Part shown: piece by piece, positions 21,610-31,470 of the stretch
Layout: the number at the start of each line of letters is the position of its first letter
Position numbering within the stretch: position 1 is the first letter of the stretch
NCBI GenBank assembly: GCA_030527795.1
Contig: JAUNAB010000014.1
Location: 1-50,912, forward strand
Direction: 5' to 3'
Length of the DNA stretch: 50,912 nt
Source of the DNA: Pasteurellaceae bacterium
GTDB taxonomy: Bacteria; Pseudomonadota; Gammaproteobacteria; Enterobacterales; Pasteurellaceae
Program-made: the position numbers and the translations under genes
The notes under the pieces: model-generated
The model's database searches: none
What the model saw: only the letters and a program-made list of their open reading frames with translations
Told to the model about the DNA's origin: nothing

Positions 21610-21672
21610 ATGAAAAATTTCCGCACGACTATGCCAATCATTATCACTATTACGTTTAATGGTGCGGGTTAG
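21610..21672 (+). CDS. thrL: thr operon leader peptide ThrL
   Basis: A 20-codon reading frame encodes MKNFRTTMPIIITITFNGAG. It has four Thr and four Ile codons clustered in 16 residues and ends NGAG like E. coli ThrL, so ribosome stalling should respond to charged tRNA-Thr and tRNA-Ile. It lies between the putative promoter and a strong terminator in front of thrA. The ribosome-binding site is weak by eye, and an internal ATG at 21631 is an alternative start. Confidence 0.85.
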   Translation: MKNFRTTMPIIITITFNGAG

Positions 21673-21718
21673 TGCGAATTTTTATTAACCAACCCGCATT
21701 TCAAATGCGGGTTTTTTA
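21661..21718 (+). promoter_or_regulatory. thr operon attenuator (antiterminator and terminator)
   Basis: The terminator is a perfect 10-bp stem AACCCGCATT (21691-21700) / AATGCGGGTT (21704-21713) with a three-base loop and a run of T. The end of the leader frame, GGTGCGGGTT (21661-21670), can pair with the same left arm (GCGGGTT with AACCCGC, plus one or two outer pairs) and so act as antiterminator. A ribosome that reads through to the leader stop would cover this segment and let the terminator form; one stalled at the Thr/Ile codons would leave it free. This is the arrangement known from E. coli thr. Confidence 0.88.
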
Positions 21719-21733
21719 TCATTTTATTGAGAA

Positions 21734-21748
21734 AACCGCGGTCAAAAA
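21734..21748. repeat. Single uptake-signal-like motif upstream of thrA
   Basis: AAAACCGCGGTCAAAAATT matches the full consensus, including the downstream A-rich flank, and stands alone without an inverted partner. It lies between the attenuator terminator and the thrA ribosome-binding site (AAGGAA). Confidence 0.8.
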
Positions 21749-21794
21749 TTAAAGTAATTTTAACGATAAACACAACATATACAAGGAACATTCT

Positions 21795-24245
21795 ATGCGC
21801 GTACTTAAATTTGGTGGCACTTCATTAGCCAACCCCGAACGGTTTTTACAAGCCGCAGAATTAATTGAAAAGGCTCATTTAGAGGAGCAAGCTGCGGGTG
21901 TGCTATCTGCCCCTGCTAAGATTACCAACCATTTGGTCGCCCTTTCAGAAAAAGCTAGTTTACACCAACCTACCGATTCTCACTTCAATGAAGCTCTTGA
22001 CATTTTCTATAATATTATCAATGGATTATATGCAGAAAATAATCAATTCGAACTGACCGCGGTCAAATCTATTATTGATGGTGAATTTGCACAAATTGCG
22101 GAATTACTGGAACAAATTAGACTCGCAGGCGAAGTTTCTGATGCGGTTAAAGCGACCATCGATTGCCGTGGTGAAAAATTGTCAATTGTGATGATGAAAG
22201 CTTGGTTTGAAGCGAATGGCTATCAAGTTACGGTGATTGATCCTGTGCAGAAATTAGTTGCACACGGTGGATATTTGGAATCTTCCGTTGATATTGAAGA
22301 ATCTACCCGTCGTGTAGATGCAAAATCTATTCCTGATAACAATATTGTGTTAATGGCTGGCTTTACCGCGGGCAATAATCAAGGCGAATTAGTGTTGCTC
22401 GGGCGTAATGGTTCGGACTATTCCGCCGCTTGTTTAGCGGCTTGTTTGCAAGCCAGTGTCTGTGAAATTTGGACGGACGTGGATGGGGTGTTTACCTGTG
22501 ATCCACGTTTAGTCCCTGATGCCCGTTTATTACCAAGCTTGTCTTATCGAGAAGCGATGGAATTGGCTTATTTTGGGGCGAAAGTGATTCATCCCCGTAC
22601 CATTGGTCCATTAGTTCAAACGCAAATTCCTTGTTTGATTAAAAATACTGGCAACCCAACAGCACCAGGTTCAATTATTGATGGTAACGAAGAACGTAGT
22701 GATGAATTACAGGTAAAAGGAATTACCAACCTAGATAATGTTACGATGTTTAATATTTCAGGGCCTGGAATGCAAGGCATGGTCGGTATGGCAGCACGAG
22801 TTTTCTCTACGATGTCCAATGCAAATATTTCGGTGATTTTAATTACGCAATCTTCTTCTGAATATAGCATCAGCTTTTGCGTACCAAGTAAACTGGCAGA
22901 GAAAGCACGGGTTGCACTTAATCTTGAGTTTGCTCAGGAATTAGACTCTAAACAATTCGATCCTATTGAGTCGATCAGTGATTTATCCATTATTTCTGTG
23001 GTGGGCGATGGTATGAAAAAAGCTAAAGGGATCGCTGCCCGTTTCTTTAGTGCATTAGCCCAAGCTAATATTAGTATTGTTGCGATTGCGCAGGGATCAT
23101 CTGAACGTTCAATTTCTGCGGTTGTACCATTAAATAAAGCGATTGAAGCGGTGAAAGCAACGCATCAAGTGTTGTTCAATAATAAAAAAGTGGTGGATAT
23201 CTTTTTAGTTGGCGTGGGGGGAGTAGGCAGTGAGTTAATTGAGCAAATAAAACGCCAAAAAAAGTATCTCGCGGATAAAAATATTGAAATTCGTGTGTGT
23301 GCTTTAGCCAATTCAAACAAAATGTTATTGGATGAAAATGGGTTAAATTTAGATCATTGGAAAGAGGATTTAGACAATGCGACTCAGCCATCAGATTTTG
23401 ATGTATTGCTTTCGTTTATTAAATTACATCACGTAGTTAATCCTGTGTTTGTGGATTGCACCTCATCAGATAGCGTGCCAGCATTATATGCTCGAGCATT
23501 AAGTGAAGGTTTCCATGTGGTTACACCGAATAAAAAAGCAAATACGCGTGAAATGGCTTATTACAATTTAATTCGTGAGAATGTGCGTAATGGGCAAAGT
23601 AAGTTTCTTTATGATACTAATGTTGGTGCGGGTTTACCTGTTATTGAGAATTTACAAAACTTGCTTGCGGCAGGTGATGAAGTGGAACGATTTAATGGGA
23701 TTTTATCGGGATCATTATCCTTTATCTTTGGAAAATTAGATGAAGGTTTCTCATTATCGGAAGCAACGACATTAGCACGTGAGAAAGGATTCACTGAACC
23801 TGATCCTCGTGATGATTTATCGGGTAAAGATGTGGCTCGTAAACTCTTAATTTTAGCACGAGAAATGGGATTATCCCATGAATTAGAGGATGTTGAGGTT
23901 GAAGGTGTATTGCCTGAAGGCTTTGCTGAAGGGAAAAATGTCAGTGATTTTATGTTGCAATTACCTGAACTTGATGCTGAGTTTAAAGCCAGAGTAGAAC
24001 GTGTGAAATCGGAAGGAAAAGCGTTGCGTTATGTGGGGCAAATTGTACAGGGTAAATGCAAAGTTTCTATTTTAGAAGTGGATGCGGAAGATCCGTTGTA
24101 TAAAGTTAAAAATGGTGAAAATGCACTTGCATTCTATACACGTTATTATCAACCTATTCCGTTATTATTGCGTGGCTATGGTGCAGGCAATGCGGTAACA
24201 GCCGCGGGCATTTTTGCTGATATTTTACGAACGCTAAAAAACTAG
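21795..24245 (+). CDS. thrA: Bifunctional aspartokinase I / homoserine dehydrogenase I
   Basis: ThrA catalyses the first and third steps from aspartate to threonine. The 816-residue fusion shows the aspartokinase domain ([13 protein letters not shown] at the start, [16 protein letters not shown] near 200), paired ACT regulatory domains in the middle ([20 protein letters not shown] and [19 protein letters not shown]), and the homoserine dehydrogenase domain with the NAD(P)-binding [10 protein letters not shown] beginning at Gly473 and the [11 protein letters not shown] and [19 protein letters not shown] segments. Threonine feedback through the ACT domains is expected from the family. An AAGGAA ribosome-binding site precedes the ATG. 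A consensus uptake-signal-like motif inside the gene near 22055 encodes TAVK. Confidence 0.97.
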   Translation: MRVLKFGGTSLANPERFLQAAELIEKAHLEEQAAGVLSAPAKITNHLVALSEKASLHQPTDSHFNEALDIFYNIINGLYAENNQFELTAVKSIIDGEFAQIAELLEQIRLAGEVSDAVKATIDCRGEKLSIVMMKAWFEANGYQVTVIDPVQKLVAHGGYLESSVDIEESTRRVDAKSIPDNNIVLMAGFTAGNNQGELVLLGRNGSDYSAACLAACLQASVCEIWTDVDGVFTCDPRLVPDARLLPSLSYREAMELAYFGAKVIHPRTIGPLVQTQIPCLIKNTGNPTAPGSIIDGNEERSDELQVKGITNLDNVTMFNISGPGMQGMVGMAARVFSTMSNANISVILITQSSSEYSISFCVPSKLAEKARVALNLEFAQELDSKQFDPIESISDLSIISVVGDGMKKAKGIAARFFSALAQANISIVAIAQGSSERSISAVVPLNKAIEAVKATHQVLFNNKKVVDIFLVGVGGVGSELIEQIKRQKKYLADKNIEIRVCALANSNKMLLDENGLNLDHWKEDLDNATQPSDFDVLLSFIKLHHVVNPVFVDCTSSDSVPALYARALSEGFHVVTPNKKANTREMAYYNLIRENVRNGQSKFLYDTNVGAGLPVIENLQNLLAAGDEVERFNGILSGSLSFIFGKLDEGFSLSEATTLAREKGFTEPDPRDDLSGKDVARKLLILAREMGLSHELEDVEVEGVLPEGFAEGKNVSDFMLQLPELDAEFKARVERVKSEGKALRYVGQIVQGKCKVSILEVDAEDPLYKVKNGENALAFYTRYYQPIPLLLRGYGAGNAVTAAGIFADILRTLKN

Positions 24246-24253
24246 GAGAGATT

Positions 24254-25198
24254 ATGCTACGAATTTATGCCCCCGCATCTAGTGCAAATATCAGCGTAGG
24301 GTTTGATACTTTAGGTGCAGCATTATCGCCAATTAATGGTTCATTATTAGGCGATGTGGTGCAGATTGATGAGATCTCTCAAGGCTTTGAATTAGAAAGC
24401 GTAGGCTATTTTGTACGGAAATTGCCAAAAGAACCGCAAAAAAATATTGTTTATCAAGCCTATGTATTATTTAGTGAACGATTAAAGATCCGCAGTCAAA
24501 AAGTAAAAAGTTTACGTTTAACCTTGGAAAAAAATATGCCGATCGGTTCAGGGCTAGGTTCCAGTGCTTGCTCGATTGTAGCGGCATTGGTGGCATTAAA
24601 TCGTTTCCATAATGATCCTTTTTCTAAAATGGAATTATTAGAAATGATGGGAGAATTAGAAGGGCGTATTTCGGGTTCAATCCATTATGATAATGTCGCA
24701 CCTTGCTATTTAGGTGGCGTGCAATTAATGGTACAATCGTTAGGCAATATTTGCCAGCAATTACCATTTTTTGATCATTGGTATTGGGTGTTGGCATATC
24801 CTGGGATTGAAGTTTCGACGGCTGAAGCTCGGGCGATTTTACCTAAAAGTTATACGCGTCAAGATGTGATCTCGCACGGGCGTTATCTCGGTAGTTTCGT
24901 GCATGCTTGCCACACACAACAGGATGTCCTTGCTGCATTAATGATGAAAGATGTGATCGCTGAACCTTATCGTGAAGTTTTATTACCTCATTTTGCTGAA
25001 GTGAAGCAGGCAACACAAGATCTAGGGGCATTAGCGACGGGGATTTCAGGATCAGGTCCCACAATTTTTGCAATTGCACCTGATTTAATGGTGGCAACTA
25101 AAATATCAACCTATTTAGAACAACATTATTTACAAAATAATGAAGGCTTTGTACATATTTGCAAAGTGGATAACCAAGGAGCAAGAGAGCTAAAATGA
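24254..25198 (+). CDS. thrB: Homoserine kinase
   Basis: ThrB phosphorylates homoserine. The 314-residue GHMP-family kinase starts [23 protein letters not shown] and has the phosphate-binding loop [22 protein letters not shown] near residue 95. The C-terminal [12 protein letters not shown] motif is present. It follows thrA by 8 bp with an AGGAGA ribosome-binding site. Its stop overlaps the next gene's start (ATGA), which implies translational coupling to the unknown gene inserted before thrC. Confidence 0.96.
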   Translation: MLRIYAPASSANISVGFDTLGAALSPINGSLLGDVVQIDEISQGFELESVGYFVRKLPKEPQKNIVYQAYVLFSERLKIRSQKVKSLRLTLEKNMPIGSGLGSSACSIVAALVALNRFHNDPFSKMELLEMMGELEGRISGSIHYDNVAPCYLGGVQLMVQSLGNICQQLPFFDHWYWVLAYPGIEVSTAEARAILPKSYTRQDVISHGRYLGSFVHACHTQQDVLAALMMKDVIAEPYREVLLPHFAEVKQATQDLGALATGISGSGPTIFAIAPDLMVATKISTYLEQHYLQNNEGFVHICKVDNQGARELK

Positions 25199-25656
25199 AA
25201 AAATTCAGTCAAATTTTATTGATATTAATTGCAGCAATGAGCAGTATCACAGTTAATGCCGCTGATTTAGATAAACATGATGAAGGCGAATATGTCGTTG
25301 TCAATCCACAGACTGGTAAAGAAACTGAAATGAAGTTTAAATTTACTAAACAAAGTAAAATTTGGATCGCGGATTTTTTCGAAGACGGAAAATGGAAGCC
25401 GATAGCTTGTGGTGCAAGTACAGATCATTGTGCGTTCACCACGTCTTCACGTAAAACAGTTGACCGTTTGTTTTCGGCGGAACCTAATTTACAAAAGGCA
25501 CTCAATAAAAATGGCGTGAAAGCCTATTGTATTGACTCAACAGATAATGTTGGTTTATGCCGTGTTGATGACCGAAAAAATCAAATAAGCTTTTATTTTT
25601 TACACATTCAAGAAAATGAAAATGCTAATTTATTGGTATTAAAACGAATTAATTAA
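25195..25656 (+). CDS. Unknown exported protein inside the thr operon
   Basis: I do not recognise this 153-residue protein. It has a clear signal peptide ([21 protein letters not shown], cleavage probably after Ala22) and no further membrane helix. The mature part is charged and has four cysteines (in ACGASTDHC and in [12 protein letters not shown]), enough for two disulfide bonds in the periplasm. The start codon overlaps the thrB stop by four bases, and thrC begins 10 bp downstream, so it must be transcribed with the threonine genes. Nothing in it suggests threonine metabolism. It may be a lineage-specific periplasmic protein that rides on the operon. Confidence 0.8.
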   Translation: MKKFSQILLILIAAMSSITVNAADLDKHDEGEYVVVNPQTGKETEMKFKFTKQSKIWIADFFEDGKWKPIACGASTDHCAFTTSSRKTVDRLFSAEPNLQKALNKNGVKAYCIDSTDNVGLCRVDDRKNQISFYFLHIQENENANLLVLKRIN

Positions 25657-25666
25657 TCGGAATTTT

Positions 25667-26941
25667 ATGAATTTATATAATATTAAATATCCAGAAGAGC
25701 AAGCCAGTTTTTCTCAAGCTGTACGTCAAGGTTTGGGACGTGATCAAGGGTTATTTTTCCCTGAAACCTTGCCAATGTTAAATGTAGATGAACTGCTTAA
25801 ATTGCCTTTAGTTGAACGTAGTCAGAAAATTTTATACGCGGTAATTGGCGATGAAATTCCCACAGATGTGTTGAACAAAATGGTCGCTAATGCATTTACT
25901 TTCCCTGCACCCGTCAAAAAAGTGTCGGAGCATATCTATGCGTTGGAATTATTCCACGGTCCAACCTTAGCATTTAAGGATTTTGGTGGGCGGTTTATGG
26001 CTCAGGCTTTAGCTGCGGTGCGTGGCGATGGTAAAATTACTATTTTAACCGCAACTTCTGGCGATACGGGTGCGGCAGTGGCACACGCATTTTATGGATT
26101 AGAAAATATTGATGTCGTGATTTTATACCCGAAAGGAAAAATCAGCCCACTGCAAGAAAAATTATTTTGTACGTTAGGCGGCAATATTCGTACTGTTGCG
26201 ATTAATGCGGATTTCGATGCTTGCCAAGCCTTAGTGAAACAGGCATTTGATGATCAGGAACTCCGTCAAGCAATCGGCTTAAATTCCGCGAATTCCATTA
26301 ATATTAGTCGCTTACTTGCACAAGTTTGCTATTATTTTGAAGCCGTAGCACAACTTCCTGAAACCGAGCGAAATAATTTAGTGGTTTCTGTGCCAAGTGG
26401 AAACTTTGGTAATTTGACCGCGGGTTTAATTGCCAAAAGTTTAGGTTTACCAATTAAACGATTTATTGCTTCAACCAATGCAAATGACACGGTTCCACGT
26501 TATTTACGCAGCGGAAATTGGTCGCCAAATCCAACGGTAGCAACCTTATCAAATGCAATGGATGTCAGCCGTCCAAATAATTGGCCGCGGGTGGAAGAAT
26601 TATTTAAACGCAATCATTGGGAATTAAATGAATTGCATTCTGCATCAGTAAGCGATAGTGAAACTGAACAAACTTTAGCACAAATGTACGCTGATGGGTA
26701 TTTATGTGAGCCACATGGTGCGGTAGCTTATCGGGTGTTAAAACAAGATTTGCAAGCAGGTGAAACAGGGTTATTCTTATGTACTGCACATCCTGCTAAA
26801 TTTAAGGAAAGTGTTGAACGGATTTTAGATATTCGTCTTGATTTGCCTGACGCCTTGGAAAAACACAGCAAATTGCCGTTATTATCTGATGTGATGGACA
26901 ATGATTTTGCACAATTACGTGCATATTTGTTGCAAAAATAA
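25667..26941 (+). CDS. thrC: Threonine synthase
   Basis: ThrC converts phosphohomoserine to threonine with PLP. The 424-residue protein begins MNLYNIKYPEEQASFSQAV, as in E. coli; the PLP lysine is Lys104 in GPTLAFKDFGGRF, and the phosphate-binding loop region includes TATSGDTGAAVAHAF and VSVPSGNFGNLTAGLIAKSL. C-terminal HPAKFKESVERIL is typical. It is the last gene of the thr operon, separated from thrB by the unknown exported protein. In-gene CCGCGG motifs are at about 26418 and 26585. Confidence 0.96.
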   Translation: MNLYNIKYPEEQASFSQAVRQGLGRDQGLFFPETLPMLNVDELLKLPLVERSQKILYAVIGDEIPTDVLNKMVANAFTFPAPVKKVSEHIYALELFHGPTLAFKDFGGRFMAQALAAVRGDGKITILTATSGDTGAAVAHAFYGLENIDVVILYPKGKISPLQEKLFCTLGGNIRTVAINADFDACQALVKQAFDDQELRQAIGLNSANSINISRLLAQVCYYFEAVAQLPETERNNLVVSVPSGNFGNLTAGLIAKSLGLPIKRFIASTNANDTVPRYLRSGNWSPNPTVATLSNAMDVSRPNNWPRVEELFKRNHWELNELHSASVSDSETEQTLAQMYADGYLCEPHGAVAYRVLKQDLQAGETGLFLCTAHPAKFKESVERILDIRLDLPDALEKHSKLPLLSDVMDNDFAQLRAYLLQK

Positions 26942-27008
26942 TCAATCAACTTATTGATGCCAGTCCAGATGGATTGGCATTTTACTTTGGAATGAATAGG
27001 AAAAGAAT

Positions 27009-27362
27009 ATGGTTCGGGTTTATGGCATAAAAAATTGCGATACGGTAAAAAAAGCGATGAAGTGGTTAGCAGAACAGGGGATTGAGGCACAATTATATGA
27101 TTATCGTGTTGATGGTTTAGATCCTGAGTGGTTAGCTCAAGCTGCACAGCAATTTGGTTGGGAAAATTTAATCAACAAACGCAGTACGACTTGGCGTAAT
27201 TTAGATGAGAGCCAAAAAACATTGGAAAAAAAGACCGCGGTTTCGCTGCTATTGGACTATCCAACCTTAATTAAACGCCCGATTATTTTGCAAGATGGCG
27301 TCGCTTTGCTTGGGTTTAATTCTGCTGAATATGCACAAGCTTTTCAATCTTCTAAAGGATAG
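27009..27362 (+). CDS. yffB: ArsC/Spx-family protein, YffB-like
   Basis: This 117-residue protein belongs to the ArsC/Spx thioredoxin-fold family, YffB branch. It begins [25 protein letters not shown], with a single N-terminal cysteine (Cys11), and carries [13 protein letters not shown] and [11 protein letters not shown] further on. The E. coli relative has been linked to glutathione-dependent thiol chemistry; true arsenate reduction is not implied. It is 8 bp upstream of dapE, the same pairing as in E. coli and H. influenzae. An uptake-signal-like motif near 27235 encodes KTAVSL. Confidence 0.9.
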   Translation: MVRVYGIKNCDTVKKAMKWLAEQGIEAQLYDYRVDGLDPEWLAQAAQQFGWENLINKRSTTWRNLDESQKTLEKKTAVSLLLDYPTLIKRPIILQDGVALLGFNSAEYAQAFQSSKG

Positions 27363-27370
27363 GTAAAACT

Positions 27371-28501
27371 ATGCAGAATCAGGTTATTGAACTTGCTCAG
27401 GCATTAATTCAACGCCCATCCATTAGCCCTGATGATCAAGGGTGCCAACAGTTAATTGCTGAACGTTTACAACAGCTAGGGTTTAAGATCGAATGGTTAC
27501 CCTTCAATGAAACACTGAATTTATGGGCAACACACGGTGAGGGTTCACCGTTGGTGGTATTTGCAGGTCATACGGATGTGGTGCCTGTGGGCGATGAAAG
27601 TCAATGGAATTATCCGCCATTTAGTGCACAGGTTGTTGAAGATTTGCTATGCGGGCGTGGTGCAGCGGATATGAAAGGTTCGCTGGCTGCGATGATTGTT
27701 GCCGCAGAGCAATATGTCAAAGCTCATCCCACTCATCAAGGTAGAATTGGTTTTTTAATTACTTCTGATGAAGAAGCCGCGGCTAAAGATGGCACCGTGC
27801 GTGTGGTTGAAACATTAATGGCACGTGGCGAAAAAATTGATTATTGTTTGGTTGGCGAACCTTCTAGTGAAAAGCAACTTGGCGATGTTGTAAAAAATGG
27901 TCGGCGTGGATCTATAACGGGAAATTTGTTTATTCAAGGTGTGCAAGGGCACGTTGCTTATCCGCATTTAGCGGAGAATCCCGTGCATAAGGCACTCTCG
28001 TTTTTGCAAGATTTGACGACTTATCAATGGGATCGAGGCAATGCATTTTTTCCGCCAACAAGTTTACAAATTGCGAATATTCAGGCGGGAACGGGCAGTA
28101 ATAATGTGATCCCCGGCGAGTTGTATGTACAATTTAACTTACGTTATTGCACCGAAGTCAGCGATGACATCATTAAGCAAACCGTAGAAAAAATGTTGCA
28201 ACAACACCGATTAATTTATCGAATTGAGTGGAATTTATCGGGCAAACCTTTTCTCACTAAGCCAGGTAAGCTAGTCAATGCGGTGATGGAGAGTTTACAG
28301 CAAGTGGCGAAAATAACCCCCCGTTTAGAAACGGGAGGCGGCACTTCTGATGGGCGTTTTATTGCTTTAATGGGGGCGGAAGTTGTGGAATTAGGGCCAC
28401 TTAATCGCACAATCCATAAAGTTAATGAATGCGTCAGTGTACAGGAGCTCATCACCTTGGTGAGCGTGTATCAACAAATGTTAGTGAATTTATTAGATTA
28501 G
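27371..28501 (+). CDS. dapE: Succinyl-diaminopimelate desuccinylase
   Basis: DapE removes succinate from N-succinyl-LL-diaminopimelate in lysine and peptidoglycan synthesis. The 376-residue M20 metalloenzyme shows the zinc ligands in [13 protein letters not shown] (His), [14 protein letters not shown] (Asp), [12 protein letters not shown] (Glu), [13 protein letters not shown] (Glu) and [12 protein letters not shown] (His). Length and motifs match the well-studied H. influenzae enzyme. A TAGGTAAA ribosome-binding site precedes the ATG. An uptake-signal hairpin ends the gene. Confidence 0.97.
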   Translation: MQNQVIELAQALIQRPSISPDDQGCQQLIAERLQQLGFKIEWLPFNETLNLWATHGEGSPLVVFAGHTDVVPVGDESQWNYPPFSAQVVEDLLCGRGAADMKGSLAAMIVAAEQYVKAHPTHQGRIGFLITSDEEAAAKDGTVRVVETLMARGEKIDYCLVGEPSSEKQLGDVVKNGRRGSITGNLFIQGVQGHVAYPHLAENPVHKALSFLQDLTTYQWDRGNAFFPPTSLQIANIQAGTGSNNVIPGELYVQFNLRYCTEVSDDIIKQTVEKMLQQHRLIYRIEWNLSGKPFLTKPGKLVNAVMESLQQVAKITPRLETGGGTSDGRFIALMGAEVVELGPLNRTIHKVNECVSVQELITLVSVYQQMLVNLLD

Positions 28502-28504
28502 CCG

Positions 28505-28568
28505 AAAACCGCGGTCAAAAATTCCGCTATTTTTTCTAAAAATAAGGCTGAAATTGACCGCGGTTTAT
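28505..28568 (+). terminator. Long uptake-signal-like inverted pair between dapE and the M15 peptidase
   Basis: AAAACCGCGGTCAAAAATT and AAATTGACCGCGGTTTA face each other over a wider loop (about 25 bp) that itself contains a run of T and AAAAATA. It lies immediately after the dapE stop and 20 bp before the next start. The wide loop and short T-run make termination less certain than for the compact copies. Confidence 0.55.
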
Positions 28569-28587
28569 TGATTAAATCAGGAGCTGT

Positions 28588-29271
28588 ATGTTTATATTGA
28601 CCCCAGAGCAATTAACAGGCAAAGATCGCCGTCATTTGCAACCTTTACCTTGCCCTTTTTCTCAGCAACATTGTTTACAATCTGAAGCTTTGAGTGCTTT
28701 TCAAGCTTTACAACAAACCGCAAAACAGGCGGGCTTTAATTTACAGCCTGCAAGTAGTTTCCGCGATTTTCAACGCCAACAAGCGATTTGGAATGGAAAA
28801 TTTACGGGAGAGAGAAAGGTTCACGATGATCAAGGTAAGCCACTTGATTTGAGTTTATTCGATGATTGGCAAAAATGCCAAGCTATCTTGCGTTGGTCTG
28901 CCATGCCAGGGGCGAGCCGGCATCATTGGGGAACGGAAATAGACATTTTTGATCCTGACTTGTTGCCAGCTAATCAAGCATTACAACTTGAACCTTGGGA
29001 ATATGAAAAGGGCGGTTATTTTGCTGAATTAAGTCAATGGTTACAGCAACATTTACCAAAATTTGATTTCGGTTTACCGTTTATGACTATGTCAGAACGG
29101 ATAAAAATTGGGCGTGAACCTTGGCATATCAGCTATTTACCTCTTGCAGAACAAGCTCGCACACAATTTAATCCTGATGTATTGCAACAGGCTTGGCAGG
29201 ATGAGCATATTGAAGGCAAAGAGAGTTTGGTTAAACATCTTCCTTTAATTTTTGAACAATTTTGGGTGTGA
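28588..29271 (+). CDS. M15-family D-alanyl-D-alanine carboxypeptidase (VanY-like), apparently without signal peptide
   Basis: This 227-residue protein has the zinc-peptidase signatures of the M15B/VanY group: SSFRDFQRQQAIWNGKF near residue 57, GASRHHWGTEIDIFD near 110 (zinc-binding His and Asp), and GREPWHISYLP near 193 (catalytic Glu and zinc His). Such enzymes trim terminal D-Ala from peptidoglycan peptides. No signal peptide or membrane helix is visible at the N-terminus (MFILTPEQLTGKDRRHLQPL), so it may act in the cytoplasm on recycled peptides; this is inference. It is downstream of dapE, but a hairpin separates them. The 162 bp that follow, up to ppiD, contain nothing I can name. Confidence 0.85.
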   Translation: MFILTPEQLTGKDRRHLQPLPCPFSQQHCLQSEALSAFQALQQTAKQAGFNLQPASSFRDFQRQQAIWNGKFTGERKVHDDQGKPLDLSLFDDWQKCQAILRWSAMPGASRHHWGTEIDIFDPDLLPANQALQLEPWEYEKGGYFAELSQWLQQHLPKFDFGLPFMTMSERIKIGREPWHISYLPLAEQARTQFNPDVLQQAWQDEHIEGKESLVKHLPLIFEQFWV

Positions 29272-29433
29272 GATAAGGTTAACATAGTCAAAAGGGCGAT
29301 TGGTTTACAACATAGTGATGGGGATGATTTTTATGTCAACTTTTTGCAAAGGCGAGCGTTAAGCAATGACAATAGATGATCTTTCTATTATAATCGGGCA
29401 AATTTTTTTATTTTTATGTAGGTATTAACAACT

Positions 29434-31302
29434 ATGTTAATGGAAAAACTTCACAACGCATCGAATAGTAAGCTATCAAAAGCAATTTTTATGCTTATTT
29501 CAATTACCTTTTTTGTCAGTGGTATGGCAGGTTATGTGGCAACGCGTAGCGATACTTCGGCGGTTAAAGTGAATGGAGAAAGTATTGATCAGAGCCTTCT
29601 TCAACAACGTTATAGTGATGAAATTCAACGATTAACGATAGAAAAGGGAGCACAATTTGCTATTGAATCAGATAACCCTGAATTTACTGCGACTTTACGC
29701 AAACAAGTGTTAGATCGTTTAATTGATCAAGAATTGTTGCGTCAATATGTCAAAGAATTACATTTAGGGCTGAGCGATGAGCAAATTAAGCAATATATCG
29801 TGACGACACCAATGTTTCAGTCTAATGGTAAGTTTGATAACAATCTCTATCAACAGCTTTTAAGCAATAATCGAATGACACCTGATACCTATGCGGAATA
29901 TACGCGTGAAGCATTAACGCTTGCTCAATTACAATCAGGTTGGGCAGATACGGCATTTTTAACACCTGAACAGGTTGGTTTCTTATCCAATGCATTATTC
30001 CAAAAACGTGAATTTAGAGTGGCACATTTAGTATTAAGCGATGAATTAATGGCACAACAAGCTGTGAGTGAGCAAGAAATTACGGATTATTATAATGCGC
30101 ATAAAGCTTCATTTGTTCAGCCTGAACAGGTTAAAGTGCAATATATTGATCTAGATAAGAATTTAGCAGCTAATGCGGTACAAGTGACTGACCAAGATGT
30201 TGAAAAGTATTATCAAGATAATCAAGCACAATTCTCCACTAAAGGACAAGAGAAGGTTGCACATATTCAATTTAATGATGAAAAATCCGCACAAGCTGCT
30301 TATCAGGCTTTACAAAATGGAGCTGATTTTGCTGATTTAGCAAAAAAAGAATCAACGGATAAATTGTCCGCGGTTAATGGCGGGGATTTAGGTTGGTTGA
30401 ATCAAGGCGATTTACCCGAAGCTTTTGAAAATGCCGCAAAAGCATTAACAGCAGGACAATATACGGAGCCTGTTAAAGTTGATAATCAATACCATATTAT
30501 CAAGGTGTTAGATCGCAAAGAAGGCAATATTCAACCCTTGGCAGCAGTTAAAGAGCGCATTGTTGATCTTATCCGTCAAGATGCGGTAAGTAATAAATTT
30601 TATGCTTTAGAAAAAATCGTTGGTGAAAAAGCGTTTGAAGATCAATCTTCATTGCAAACTGCTGCTGATGCGGTGGGAGCAAAATTGCAACAAACGGATT
30701 ATTTCTCGCGTAAAGCTATTCCTGACGCATTAAACTTCTCTAGTGTGATTAACGCGATGTTTGATGGGGATGTATCGCAAGGTGGGCAAAATTCAGATCC
30801 AATGAATGTGGGCGAGTTACATTCAATTGCTATTCGCGTGCTTGAACATAAACCGCAAGTGACTTTAACTCTTGAGCAAAGCAAAGCACAGATTGAGCAG
30901 CATCTGAAACAACAAAAAGCAGAATCTGTTTTACTCACACAAGCACAGCAAATGGTGCAAGAGCTCAATGCGGGTAAACAAGTGGTTAACTTGAAATTTG
31001 ATGTGGCACAAACTTGGTCGTCAGCAGAAAATAAAAATCCGACCTTGTTTAATACTATCGCAGCAATGAAATTAAATGGTGACAAATCAACATATCAAGC
31101 AACGATCGATCAAGGTAATGTGTTGATTATTGCGTTAGATAAAATTGTTGATGCTGAATTAACGGATAGTTTACGAAGTACAGTCAATAAATCGCTACTC
31201 AATTTAGATATGAATGATCTGCAAGCTAACTTGCTAAAATCATTACGCAGTAAAGCAAAAATTGAGTATAACGAAGAATATTTAAGACAGTCACAAGAAT
31301 AA
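29434..31302 (+). CDS. ppiD: Periplasmic folding chaperone PpiD
   Basis: PpiD is anchored in the inner membrane by one N-terminal helix (AIFMLISITFFVSGMAGYV, about residues 18-36) and helps newly secreted proteins fold near the Sec translocon. The 622-residue protein has a SurA-N-like chaperone region (VNGESIDQSLLQQRY onward), a parvulin/PPIC domain (about 268-365, including AHIQFNDEKSAQAAY and NGGDLGWLNQGDLPEAFENAA), and a long C-terminal part. Size agrees with E. coli PpiD (623). In-frame ATG codons at 29434 and 29440 are both possible starts. A strong terminator follows. Confidence 0.95.
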   Translation: MLMEKLHNASNSKLSKAIFMLISITFFVSGMAGYVATRSDTSAVKVNGESIDQSLLQQRYSDEIQRLTIEKGAQFAIESDNPEFTATLRKQVLDRLIDQELLRQYVKELHLGLSDEQIKQYIVTTPMFQSNGKFDNNLYQQLLSNNRMTPDTYAEYTREALTLAQLQSGWADTAFLTPEQVGFLSNALFQKREFRVAHLVLSDELMAQQAVSEQEITDYYNAHKASFVQPEQVKVQYIDLDKNLAANAVQVTDQDVEKYYQDNQAQFSTKGQEKVAHIQFNDEKSAQAAYQALQNGADFADLAKKESTDKLSAVNGGDLGWLNQGDLPEAFENAAKALTAGQYTEPVKVDNQYHIIKVLDRKEGNIQPLAAVKERIVDLIRQDAVSNKFYALEKIVGEKAFEDQSSLQTAADAVGAKLQQTDYFSRKAIPDALNFSSVINAMFDGDVSQGGQNSDPMNVGELHSIAIRVLEHKPQVTLTLEQSKAQIEQHLKQQKAESVLLTQAQQMVQELNAGKQVVNLKFDVAQTWSSAENKNPTLFNTIAAMKLNGDKSTYQATIDQGNVLIIALDKIVDAELTDSLRSTVNKSLLNLDMNDLQANLLKSLRSKAKIEYNEEYLRQSQE

Positions 31303-31307
31303 AAGTT

Positions 31308-31338
31308 AAAGCCCTTCATAATGGAAGGGCTTTTTTAT
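31308..31338 (+). terminator. Rho-independent terminator after ppiD
   Basis: A perfect 10-bp stem, AAAGCCCTTC / GAAGGGCTTT, with a six-base loop and a run of T (TTTTTTATA), five bases after the ppiD stop. Confidence 0.92.
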
Positions 31339-31394
31339 AATGAATGTCTCAATAATTTTTAAAAAAATAGCTAGTTTTTGACCGCAGTTTATGG

Positions 31395-31400
31395 TATAAA
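31395..31400 (+). promoter_or_regulatory. Probable rpsB promoter -10 with GC-rich discriminator
   Basis: TATAAA followed by GTGCGCCG looks like a growth-rate-controlled promoter of a ribosomal-protein operon; the GC-rich segment after the -10 is typical of stringent control. The -35 region is not clear. A degraded uptake-signal motif (TTTTTGACCGCAGTTT) overlaps the spacer. Confidence 0.4.
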
Positions 31401-31470
31401 GTGCGCCGTTATTTTACACTTAATTTTGTGTGAAGTGATTTTACATTAATTTTATATAACACACACATAT

